Translations under genes and position numbers: made by a program
Notes under the pieces: model-generated
The model's database searches: none
What the model saw: the letters and a program-made list of their open reading frames with translations, nothing else
What the model was told of the DNA's origin: nothing
In this document: piece by piece, positions 1 to 9,700 of the stretch
How positions within the stretch are numbered: position 1 is the stretch's first letter
How the letters are laid out: every line of letters begins with the position of its first letter
Origin: Chromera velia
Lineage: Eukaryota > Sar > Chromeraceae
Assembly (NCBI GenBank): GCA_018398765.1
Contig: JAHBMJ010000523.1
Span: 1-22,500 of the forward strand
Length of the DNA stretch: 22,500 nucleotides
Reading direction: 5' to 3'

Positions 1-2
1 AA

Positions 3-133
3 GGTTTTCTTCCCTTGGGGGTGCACGCGCTGCTCGGGAGGGACGAAACGGAATTGTCCCAGGGGGGGTACATAGAGGATGAGGGGATGGAGAGGGTGAA
101 AATGCTGGCTATGTTCTGGGATGGAACGGTGGG

Positions 134-169
<36 letters not shown>

Positions 170-182
170 CCCCTCTCTCTCC

Positions 183-223
<41 letters not shown>

Positions 224-270
224 CGTGTCTATGTGTGCGTGTGCGTGTGCGTGTGCGTGTACGTGTGCGT

Positions 271-305
<35 letters not shown>

Positions 306-2330
306 CGTGTCTGTGTGCCTGTTTGTGAGATCCCCTCTCTCTTGGTTTCTGTGTGTCGGATGAGGTTTCCTTCCTGTCTGGAAACTTTTTCTTCATCCAA
401 GCGTTTGATCTTGAAGAACCAAATCAGAACCTTTACTTTCATACAGTAAATGCATGCATTGATCTTGCAGAACCGTATTAGACCTTATTTCCTGTGTTGA
501 TCTGAATGCAGGGTTCGTTCGCAGACTTTTTGGAGAACAAAATGAAGGAGACAAATGAGGGGGAAGATCCGTCGCCCCGCGAGCAAGACGTGCAGCGGTT
601 GGTAGAGAAAGAGATCAAGCGACAGAGGGGGACTGGGTGGGGTCTTGAGAAAAAGGAACGGGGGGCCAAGCAGCCTGCGGAGGATGAAGGCGAGGAAGAG
701 GAGGAGATAGGTCAAGGGGACATGGGCACGTTATTCCCATCGCGTGTGGCAGTGTTCGAGAAGTTGGTCGACCACCTCGGCGTCTCCTTCCTTCCCCCCA
801 TGGACCCCCTCGTTGATCTCGGACGAGTGGATGCAATCGAATACCTCATCAGAAAGTACGAGATCGACCTCCTCATTCCTCTGCCCGAAAACCTAGAGGA
901 CGTCCTGGAAGCAGAGAGAGAAGAGGGGCTGCAGGCCGCAGAGAATGAAGAGGAAGAGGAGGAAACCTGCGGTATCTGCTGTGACAAGATGGTCAACCCC
1001 ATCACTCTGGACTGCCCGGGGAAGCACACCTTCTGCAGGGTCTGTCTCAGAAGAGTGAGATACCCAGACAATATGGAGAGACTCCACATCGCGTGTCCGC
1101 TCTGCCGTGCCCCGGTCTACTTCCCTCACGCCCACGACTCAGTTTCAGATCGGCAGGCGCGCAGTCTTCGTGAGTGGATCACTCGAGACAAAAAGAATTC
1201 CTCCGAAGACCTCTCGGAAGATGAGTCGGAATGCGACTCCGGCGATCGTGAAAACGAGGACCGGTCACGTGCGCATCAATGGAGATCGAAGCGCCCGCCG
1301 CTCTGGTGGGCCCGCAGGTGGTGGGAGGGGCGCGGGGGGCACTGGGACAAGGGCGACACTCTGGGTTCTGCTCTCTTGGCTATCGCCTTCGCCTCCAGTG
1401 CGATGTGTGTGGTTGAGAAATTGTGCAAGGACTTTGGAATGGACCCCGGAAAGGTCAGTCGTCTCCGCAGGAAAGGGGAGGGACACAGACAGGGGCGTTT
1501 GAGAGCGTCTCCTTCTCTCTTCTTGATTCCTTTGTGGATGGACTTCGGTGCACAGGAAGGAAGATGTGCAATCCTTAGTGAGTTCGTGGTTCGTGAATCA
1601 ATCTGTCTGCTGTGAACACAGACGTGCGGGTTACTTTCCGCGGCCCTTCAATGCTCCTGTTTGTTTTTTGTTATTTTCATGAAAAGAATTCTGTATGAAA
1701 ATAAACGTCTGCTGTGAACACACGTGCAGGCTACGTTCCTCGGCCGTTCCATGCTCCACGTCGCAGTCACGTGCGGGCAGCGTGTCAGCGCAAAGTGGCT
1801 TCTTGTGAGACACGGGGCCGCGTTGGCGTCCCTAGTGTGCAGGGAGGACGGGAGGGCACCCGTGCACGTGGCAGCACTGCAGGGGGACGAGCACCTGATC
1901 AGTGTGTTGGAAGATTTTGTTGGGGGTGAGGGGGTGAGGGATTCGGAGGGGCGGGTGTGGGAAGACATGGTGCTTGAAATGGTCGGAGAGGATGATGAGG
2001 GGACGGGTGGAGACGGAAAAGGACGGAAGGGAAAGAAGAAGAAGAAGAAGAAGAAGAAGAAGAAGCAGAACAAAAAGAAAAAGGACAAGAAGGAGACTTC
2101 AGCGGATCGGCTGCGAGCGATACGGGACCTCGCGTTGAAAAGACGCGCGCCGGACACACTCAATCGAAGGTCACTCACTTCACTGAGGTGTTCTGTTCTG
2201 TGTGAATAAATATTCTTGGAATCTATTGATAGATCCTTCAGAGAGCTAGTGTTCCATGCTTGCAAGAATGCGATAGGCAGGGCCTCGGGCGCATGTAAAC
2301 GTGATTTGAAAGCGATTCCGCCATTTGCCT

Positions 2331-2382
<52 letters not shown>

Positions 2383-2385
2383 TGA

Positions 2386-2421
<36 letters not shown>

Positions 2422-5400
2422 CAGACAGTTTGCGCCGATCGCCTTGTGCTGTCCAGGAAGGTGCTTTTCATGCATGTATACTCACAGTCTGTACACGCAC
2501 GCACGCACGCATTACTTTGACTGCGCATGATGTCCCCTGCACTGCAGACTGGTTTCTCTCCTAGAGGCAGGGGCCCCTCTGGAGTCCCTAGTCGCCCTCT
2601 GCAAGTCAACGAAGGCCATGCATACTCTCCTGAGAGATTTCATGCACGAACGATCCATGTACTGGATTTTTGCGGGGGGAGAGGCACGGAGGAGGCGCAG
2701 GCGGGAGAAGAAGAGCAGAGAGGAGAAGAAGGAGGACAAAGGGGAAGAAGAGGGGAAGGAGAAGTACCCCAAAGGCGAAGGGGCCGAGGAACAGGAAGAC
2801 GGAGAAGCGGAGGGGGAGGCAGAGCCAAGTTGCAGTGTGCTAGACAACACAGATCCCGTCATGAAGTTCCTCATGACTCATGTGCTCATTCTGCATCAGA
2901 GGGTTGACTTCTTCCGCTGGGTCTTGCTGAACATCTACGTCAAAGAGTACAGGTTCACGAGCTTCACGTGAGTCTTTCTCATCCACCTGCGTGATGTCTG
3001 CACTCTTTCCCCCGGTCGTTTGCCTTTGTTTTGGCTACTTCTTTAGACAGACACAGACAGAGGGACAGACAGACAGACTACACGTTCTTCTTTTTTTCTT
3101 TGTTTCTGCTCTTTCTTTCACAGACAACAGACAGACAGACAGACAGACGGACAAGGCAGACAGACAGGCGGGCGCGACCGACAAGCAAATCGAGAAGGGA
3201 GTGATGAGAGGAAAGGAAAGCGTGCATCGAAACGATAGATGGACTGAGAGACCAACGGATGGACAAGCAGGTAGGCAGGCAAGCAGAGAGGCAGGGAAAT
3301 ACAGACCGGACAGACGGAAGGTTTTTGGAGGTCTGTTTTCTGTTGATGTGATGATGCAAGAGCGTGCCGGTCTGAAGAGTGGGTGGAGGTGGAATTGAAT
3401 CAGATGGCTGCATTCGCTCAGAAGTGGGAGGGTGGTATTCAGGACACACATGCAGCGGTGAGCTTCGGATCATATTAGACAGCTGACTTTTAAACAGAAG
3501 GAATGAGAATTCGAAAAGGCCTTTTCTTCTTGCACATGAATGTCTAAAAATGACGGACAAAGGCCTAGTGTCCATGCATGCATCGGACACATTCCCCTGC
3601 AGGGGCCGGAATTGGGGCGGTCCCCCCGGACTGACTCCTGAATCCTTCCGTTATCTGGCTCTCTTACCCCCCGACAGCACGATGAGCCTACCCCTTCAGC
3701 CCCTGTCTTTGGAGGGTCACCAGGAGGTTGGCAGAGTGTGTAAAGACTTGCAGAGAGTGATAGACGCTGACAAGGCTTTGAGGAAGATACGGGAACCCTT
3801 GGACACCCTTTTGAGGCAGAGTAAAGACACGGACGGAAGGGAGGGTCTATTCGGCCCTGAGGTCCTCGTCCGCCTGAGGGATGATGAAAAGCAGTTGCTG
3901 GCCTCCCTGCCGGTTGAGTGCCTCGAGTTGGATGAGATTCAAAGCTCGGTCTTTTGGACAAAGGAGATCCTCAGAAATCCACACAAACGGCTGTGGGGGT
4001 GTTCGTATAGCGCAAGGGGGGGACCGAGCGACAGCAAGCCGTCCCTGGTGGAGGTGGCGGCCCTGTTTGGCACAGTGGAGGCACTCGAGTGGACCCTACA
4101 GGAGTGGGCAAAGGTCGGTCAGAACGTACAGACTTCATTGATGTGTCTTGGCTTTCAGAAAATCAGTATCTGTTCTGCTCAGTGGTTGTTTCTCTGAAAC
4201 CTGTCTCCAAAGGTTCCTCGGTGAGTGTCAGACAGAAGAACGGTGGGACTTCTTCGGCAGACAGGTTGCGGCACAAGTCCGTGGTTCTTTCCCTCTCTCT
4301 CTTTTTCTCGCAACCCCCCCTCTCCTCTCTCTCTTTCAGTATCTCTGCCTTTCTGTCTCTTTCTCTCTGTGTGTGAGAGACAGACAGAGATAGGGAAAGA
4401 CCCTTCGTGGTCGTCTTGTCGACCCTAGCTGTGCCTGTGTGGAGATCTGATGGCGCGTTCTCTGTCCCTGGGTAAGTTGCGTGACTGTAATCGCATTCTG
4501 TCTCCTTCCTCCTCTTCGTTCCTCGGTTGTCTGTGCGTGCATGTCTGCGCAGATCTTCGGGGAAGGCCCCCAAGTGCGAGAGGCAATCTGGGCCCTCCGG
4601 ACGGTCTGCTACGGGGCCTGCCTGTCCGTGGGCCGGCCCGACGCGGCGCAGTTCCTCCTCGACTGGCTCCACTTGAGGGGCGTGGACGTGAACACTCTGG
4701 AGGTCCCTGCCGGCCTCGAGAAGAGGCCAGGGGGGGGAGAAGAGGGTGTGAAGGACGGCGAAAAACAGAAAGAGGACGGGAAGAGCGAGGAGGGAGAGGA
4801 GGAGACGGGGTCGGAGGCCGGGGAGGGGAACCAGAGGGAGAAGGAGGCTCCCGCCCCCCCAAGCCCCCTGGGCATAGAGGAGAGGTGGAAGAATGGGCCG
4901 TGCCATGTTTTGATTTCTCTTGCGGTAGAGATCCTGAGCGATCAACGTTGTGACTGGAGGTATCGTTGCAAGCTTTCAGACTCCCCAAATACGAAATTCA
5001 AAGACCTGATGGTCTCTGTGATGCGGTGTGAGGCTGTGGCATCTGTGCTCCTGTCCCACGCTGCAGTGAAAATCCGCCCTGAAGAGTTTCTCTGCACTCA
5101 GACGTTGGACCGGTCAAGGATGCGGTCGTTTGCGTCAAGAGGTCTCTTTGGGTCGGTTGCAGAAACCATATGGTCCTGCAAAGTATCCGAGGCGCAGAGA
5201 GAGAGAGAGAAGCAAGCGGAGTTAGAGAGGGAGAGAGAGAAAGAAGAGGCAAAGGGTAAGGATGGAGAGGATCCAGAGAATTCCAACAGCAAAGAAACAG
5301 AAGCCGCGTCCTCCTCCTCATCCTCCAAACAACCATCAGCCAAAGCCGTTGCAGCCGCCGTGAAATCTGTTTGCGCTTCCATCCCGCTGGGAGGTGTTTT

Positions 5401-6787
5401 ATCTGAGCTTGTTGATGAGACCTACGAAACAGTTTTCTTTTTTCACCCCGTCTCCCTCATAGAGTGGTTCTACGCTGACCGTCTTGCCTTCGTCGCACGC
5501 AAGTTCTGCGAGAAAGTTCTGTGGAAGGGCGGAGAGCCCCCTACAGACTCTCCTGCCCCCTCTGCAGAGACACAGGCCGCTCCCCTTCCACCCTCAACCC
5601 CCGAGCTCCCTGCAGCTTCAGCTGCTGCTGCCGCCCCAAGCGACGGTCAGGAAGTTGCAAGTTGTTTTTTTCCGAAAGTTCCCGATAGCCTCATCCGGGC
5701 TCTTGTGAAGCACGGCCTTCCGGGCCCCCTCGAGGTTTTGGTCTCAACGTTTGACGTGTCTGTCCAGAGGGACGTGACAGAGAGGGCCATTCTGGAGGCA
5801 CAGGACGACGTGTACTCCTTCAATAGGGAAGCCAAGCGGCTGATGAAACCGCTCATGCAGGCGATCAGGGAAGCGCAGAGACAGCGGTGGTCCCTCACGG
5901 CCAGACTGATCGACCTTGCTTCCGCGTTTCCTTCCGACGAAGCGGCTGCTTCCCTTCCCCCTCCATGCAGCGCAACTTCTCCCCAATCTGTATGGGTGGA
6001 GGAGGCGAGGACTCATGGCCTATCTGTCATAGTCCAAAACACTCTCCGCAGCATCTGCTGCTCCCTCGAGGCTGCCGACTCTCTATGGGTCTCGGCAGCG
6101 ATGGAGCGCGCTCATCTCGAGTCCGACTTTGTGGCACAGTTCCCGGCAGAGTCGGTCATGCCAACGGCACTCCGTGAAGTGCTCCGAGGGGACAGAGAGG
6201 CCCGGTATAGAAATTTACGGCAACAGCAACAACAGATGGCAGGCTGTCTACCCCCCCACTTCACTGCAGCAGACGAGGAAAGCCAAGAAGCCGTGCAAGG
6301 GGAAGAGGCGGTCCTGTCCCCCACCTCACCCCAGAGGCATACCGGGGAGGCACAGTGTGAGAAGCGGGTGCATCTGCAGGCCCTGGAGCTGCTGCAATCT
6401 GCTCTGGCTAGCAGTCCGGGGCAGTTATATGGGGGGGAAGAGGAGTCGAAAGAGGCCGTGAAGGCGAGGCAGAAGGAAATTTGGGAGACGGCAGTGAGAG
6501 AGGCCGAGGCGATGGTTGGAGGAGCGAGACCGTCTTACCCCCCGAGCCCGCGAGGTTCATTCAGAGAGAGCAGACTTCAGTTAGGTGCACCTCCTTGGCC
6601 CGTGTGTGCGCAGACGTGTGCGGCAGCGAATAATCCGGGCTCACCAGTCGCCCGTCCCCTGTTTCCCTTGCGCGAGAGAAGGGCGTGTCTGATTCGCCGC
6701 ATGAGACTCCGTAGTGGACGGTCCCTCATCGAAGCCCTCGAGACGGACTTTCCTCATTCGCCCGTGACTCGTCTTGTCAGGGAATAA
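3..6787 (+). CDS. RING-finger / ankyrin-repeat protein, multi-exon, 5' partial
   Basis: Proposed exons: <3-128, 512-1453, 1730-2169, 2548-2967, 3603-4113 and 4553-6787 (TAA). All junctions are GT/AG and all phases agree, giving 1,557 visible residues; the start lies before the window. The C3HC4 RING finger is at residues about 195-240 (nt 968-1105): CGIC, then Cys-x3-His, FC, VC and CPLC. RING proteins of this build are usually E3 ubiquitin ligases that bind an E2 through the zinc ring. Ankyrin-like helices follow: [12 protein letters not shown] and [15 protein letters not shown] (exon 3), [18 protein letters not shown] (exon 4), [18 protein letters not shown] (exon 5) and [17 protein letters not shown] (exon 6). 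These are likely the substrate-binding surface. They are broken up by charged inserts (poly-Lys, Glu/Arg-rich) and by Ala/Ser/Pro-rich linkers in exon 6. The C-terminal half (5000-6787) is alpha-helical and I do not recognise it. No signal peptide or membrane segment is visible. Family call confident; substrate unknown. Confidence 0.85.
136..323 (+). repeat. Intronic (CT)n then (TG)n compound microsatellite
   Basis: A pure CT run (about 137-168) is followed by TG/CG alternating purine-pyrimidine sequence to about 323. It lies in intron 1 (129-511) of the RING/ankyrin gene and starts only a few bases after the donor at 129. The second half is of the type that can form Z-DNA. Confidence 0.95.
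1605..1757 (+). repeat. Duplicated intron-exon junction (copies 1605-1657 and 1707-1757)
   Basis: Two copies of a segment of about 52 bp, 102 bp apart, start with the identical run GTCTGCTGTGAACAC and stay similar through ATGCTCC (about 85% by eye, one 2-bp indel). The downstream copy holds the working acceptor GTGCAG at 1724-1729 and the first codons of exon 3. In the upstream copy the same place reads GTGCGG, so the AG is gone. Confidence 0.8.
2036..2064 (+). repeat. Coding AAG trinucleotide repeat (poly-Lys)
   Basis: A run of AAG codons in exon 3 of the RING/ankyrin gene gives about eleven lysines in a row. A Gln/Asn-Lys-rich stretch follows. It lies after the ankyrin pair and could be a nuclear-localisation or flexible linker segment; it is also prone to slippage. 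Confidence 0.9.
2337..2420 (+). repeat. Intronic (CT)n then (TG)n compound microsatellite
   Basis: This lies in intron 3 (2170-2547) of the RING/ankyrin gene. A CT run passes directly into a TG run, in the same order and on the same (sense) strand as in intron 1. The acceptor used for exon 4, CACTGCAG, is about 130 bp downstream. Confidence 0.95.
3046..3330 (+). repeat. Intronic GACA/GACG tetranucleotide-rich tract
   Basis: Degenerate GACA units, interrupted by a T-rich stretch near 3085-3115, occupy much of intron 4 (2968-3602). The purest run is 3120-3150. The open frames across it on both strands are repeat translations (Thr-Asp-Arg-Gln and the complement) and not genes. Confidence 0.8.
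4286..4392 (+). repeat. Intronic polypyrimidine tract (CT-rich, short GT end)
   Basis: CT-rich sequence in intron 5 (4114-4552) of the RING/ankyrin gene, ending in a short GTGTGTG and a GACAGACAGA run. It is the third intron of this gene with sense-strand pyrimidine repeats. The used acceptor (CTGCGCAG, ending 4552) lies further downstream. Confidence 0.7.
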
Positions 6788-6867
6788 GTCGCAGCATTGT
6801 CTGACTTTCAAATGTAGTGCAACAGGCTGAGATGACGTGAATAGACGTGAAACAACTATTACTGCCT

Positions 6868-7590
6868 CAATTTATTCATTTAAATGAACTTCATTCACAC
6901 ATACATACATCTGTTTGTTCATTCATTCGTTCAGCCTTACGTTCTAGCCGAGGTTTAGTCATTCAATTTACGAGTACTAAAAACGCTTTGAAAAGCAAGT
7001 AAGCTAGTTTTATGACTAGAGCTACGATACGTCATCGTCATCCATATTTAGTTGTGGATACTTCTTAATAACTTCTAGCCTAGTTAGTTAGTTAGTTAGT
7101 TAGTTAGAGGATGCCTAACCCCAGTTGGAGCGCTAAGCTCCCGGGCGGAGTTCTAGCGTTGGAGAAGATCGAGAATGTTTGTGCTTAGGTTTGTTACCGG
7201 TGTTTGTGCTTAATCTTAAGAAACAGAAAGGGAAAAAGGATTTGTCAGTTAATCAATCTAAATTAATTTTTTTTTTTAATTCTTCTACTTCTTCACAAAC
7301 ATTAGCACAAACATTGTTTTATCTTAGGTTTTATCTAACAATAGAAGTTACTAAAAAGCTAGCTAAAAAGTCTAGTAAAAAGTATCAACAACTAGATCCA
7401 CAAAGAGATATGGATGAGTCACCCCGGGATGATGATGGCTTATCACAGCTATAGTCATGAAACTCAGTTGCTTTTCGAAACGTTTTTTACTTCTACTCGT
7501 AAATTGAATGACGAAACCCCGGTTAAAACATAAGACTGAATGAAAGAATGAATAAATAGATGTATGAATGAATGAATAAATGAATGTTTC
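6868..7590. mobile_element. AT-rich fold-back / MITE-like element with long inverted arms
   Basis: The left arm (about 6904-7061) and the right arm (about 7382-7567) are imperfect reverse complements, about 80% by eye. They include an exact 18-base match, TCATTCAATTTACGAGTA, at 6958-6975 and in reverse at about 7496-7513. Similarity continues inward (ATGACTA-GAGCT-ATC-TCATC) to GTGGATAC at 7054-7061. The loop of about 320 bp is AT-rich and has no convincing gene: an open frame at 7179-7454 starts with GTG and is Lys-rich. Outer ends blur into ATTC/GAAT repeats, so the true termini and any target-site duplication cannot be fixed. The base composition is far more AT-rich than the neighbouring gene. 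It looks like a non-autonomous fold-back element inserted within about 100 bp of the stop of the RING/ankyrin gene. Confidence 0.7.
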
Positions 7591-8995
7591 TGTTTAAAAC
7601 GAGTAGTAAGCCACTTCTTAGAAATTGACGACCCCACGCTATCATGCCATACCATGAAGACCCTGGCCAAGACAGAGAAACTGAAGATACAGCCTGAAAA
7701 AAGGCACCACAGATTGATAAACAGATTCCATTTTATACTACACGCTCAAGCAAAATTGATGGATACCTCTGACCTGAGGTGAAACAAAACACGTACGAAA
7801 CCTTCATCTCGAGATATTCTTTTCTCCCCGTCTACTGCTTTTTCCTCCGTCGTAAAAAACTTTTTTTGTGTATATATCTTACAACCCTCCACAGAGGTAT
7901 ATTGATGAATATTGCAGATCCCACTGGCACTATTTCTTCGCCCTCGTTTTCTCTTCCCAAAACAAAGACAAACACAGATCGGGGAAACCTGATTTGCCGG
8001 CGTACTAGGTCTGAAGGTCACTTACACACACACAGGAGACACGGAACAAGAGGATAAAAGACAGCGAAGGGGAAAGGGGGGGGAGAGGTAACAGTGATGC
8101 GGTCCTTCGATGCGTCACCGCGACAAAGCAGTAACGCAAGACACGCAGCAGTCGCTGCAAGCATGCATTGCCATGAATCCCGAGATGTTGAGCGTGCATC
8201 GAAGTCACTGCACTCATTGGGGGCACAACAATTTATCGCATCACTTGGATCATTCTCTGTAAGCAAGTACAGTAGACATCTGTCAAAATTGGCAGGAGCT
8301 CTAAAAAGGCGATCGAACAGACACGCTAACTGCATGGGAATGACCACAACGATCGTACCGGCAACATTCGAACGTAGCTGGGTGATTCCACAGCACCAAA
8401 ATTGTCTTTCCTGACTGCGCCTCTGGATCTGTACTTAGTTCCTCCTCGTGCCTCCTACATTACTCATTCTTGCCGCTTTCCGGGCCAGTGTCCCCCCCAC
8501 CCCAATAGGTGCGTATGTGGACACAGATAGAAGAAAGACTGGAGCTAACCAGACTCAATCATTGTGGAGCAGAGAATGGAGCAGAAATGGAGAACAAGTG
8601 CCACAAAGCAGGAAAAGAAAAGAGAAAAAGCAAGAAGAACAAAAAATGACAAACGTGCAAGGAAGACCAAAATTGAAGACCCATGCATCTGCACCTCACC
8701 CACACCATTATTCTCTGTATGCGCCTTCGCAACAAAACATCCTCTTCCCTGACTCTGCAACTCTGTCTTGTCCGACAGACCAAAAACTGCTGTGAATGCA
8801 GCGAGGTCTTTGCGGCCTCTGGACATAAAATCTGCCGCCACCGCTCACCAATTCCCGACAAAACATTTCATTTCAAACGACGATGTGAGCAGAACCGTGA
8901 CCAGCGTGAGAAAAGGAAGGGACTGCAGGCCGCAGTCCAAAGCGAGAAGGCTTTCTGTTTCTCAAAGGGAGAGCTGTTCGATCCTGTCCTCTCTC
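7591..8995. other. Intergenic stretch, no supported gene
   Basis: Short open frames overlap on both strands here (for example 8094-8414 on + and 8545-8841 on -). I could not find an ATG, splice pattern or domain that favours any of them. The hydrophobic frame on - at 8545-8841 is largely the complement of an AAAAGA-rich tract. The part near 8996 may be 3' UTR of the small membrane-protein gene. Confidence 0.5.
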
Positions 8996-9388
8996 TCAGT
9001 CAATCAGTTTCCCCAGCGCACCACCAACATTTTTGATAGATGGGACGGGGTAAGCAGACCGCAGGTACACAAACAAGAAAGCAATGCCTACGCAAGTCAT
9101 AAAAAAGAACACACATTCCTCCCACATGAGTCTGAAACCCTGTGGTCCTCCCTTTCTCACCCAGTCAGCGAACATGCAGCCTGTGACGACACACGTTCGC
9201 TTACGAAATCGAAATGGCTTGGTCGCTCTTTTCGCATGTACCCTTCTCCCCCTTTCTCTCCTTTTCTCTGTGCACGAAAGCAACTGCGTTACCCGTAAAG
9301 AAGGCAGCTTCCTTCCCAACACCCCGCATCGGCAGATATGAAAGAAGACGCGTTCTGTTCGATCTGACCAGAGATGCCGTTTCCGCGG
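8996..9388 (-). CDS. Small single-pass membrane protein, last two exons
   Basis: Two minus-strand exons join in phase: 9388-9293 (acceptor TTCCATGCAG, donor ACGG|GTAACG) and 9180-8996 (acceptor GTCACAG, stop TGA at 8998-8996). The intron is 112 bp. The joined protein has a basic helix-like stretch (LVRSNRTRLLSYLPMRGVGK), then FADWVRKGGPQGFRLMWEE, then one transmembrane segment (CVFFFMTCVGIAFLFVYL), and a short tail ending GALGKLID. The first visible exon starts in phase 1, so a 5' exon with the start codon must lie upstream; one possibility is an ATG near 9619, but this is unproven. It sits about 310 bp downstream of the alpha-kinase stop on the same strand. The layout, a basic N-terminal part plus one late membrane span, is common among small mitochondrial inner-membrane subunits. 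I do not recognise the family. Confidence 0.6.
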   Translation of the reverse strand, partial: PRKRHLWSDRTERVFFHICRCGVLGRKLPSLRVTQLLSCTEKRRERGRRVHAKRATKPFRFRKRTCVVTGCMFADWVRKGGPQGFRLMWEECVFFFMTCVGIAFLFVYLRSAYPVPSIKNVGGALGKLID

Positions 9389-9700
9389 CTGCATGGAAAC
9401 ACACAAGAGAGAGACAAACTATTCAAGGAACCTCCATAGGAAAAAGCATTGCAACGTCGGGGCGCCGTTGTACGGCCTCGTTGACGGTTTGAGGTTGCCT
9501 GACAGTCGGTGGACTTGAGACCAGGGAGTTACAGATGACAAATGAGAGATTTGCGGAAACCGAATGTCTTATCGAAGCTTGAAACGAGAAAAAAGGAAAG
9601 CTCGACCCACCATTACTTGGAGGGGTTTCTTCTCATCGAGGAGCCCCGGAGACCCGCTGGAAGAGCCCACGAGGGACTGCCTCTGCCAGACCGAACGCTC

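Noticed and set aside
121-449. Open frames of Cys-Val, Ser-Leu or Arg-Val repeats on + near 121-449
   Set aside because: They are translations of the CT/TG microsatellite in intron 1; only the part up to 128 is kept as exon.
1648-2609. Minus-strand frames rich in His-Thr and Arg-Glu across 1648-2609
   Set aside because: They mirror the intron 3 microsatellite and the poly-Lys tract of the RING/ankyrin gene.
3046-3330. Possible CRISPR-like array from regularly repeated GACAGACA
   Set aside because: It is a degenerate tetranucleotide microsatellite in an intron, without repeat-spacer structure, in a eukaryotic genome.
4163-4988. Long minus-strand frames opposite intron 5 and exon 6
   Set aside because: The plus-strand frame joins in phase with the ankyrin exons; the opposite frames are Pro/Ser/Arg-rich shadows of Glu-rich coding DNA.
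7085-7175. Possible tRNA-like or structured RNA near the GC-richer patch in the fold-back loop
   Set aside because: No acceptor stem, T-arm consensus or anticodon loop could be laid out.
7179-7454. 91-residue frame inside the fold-back element
   Set aside because: It begins with GTG, is Lys/Phe low-complexity, and part of it lies in the inverted arm; no transposase motif seen.
8545-8841. Minus-strand frame with a strongly hydrophobic end
   Set aside because: The hydrophobic part is the complement of an A/G-rich tract, and no matching splice sites or relatives are recognised.
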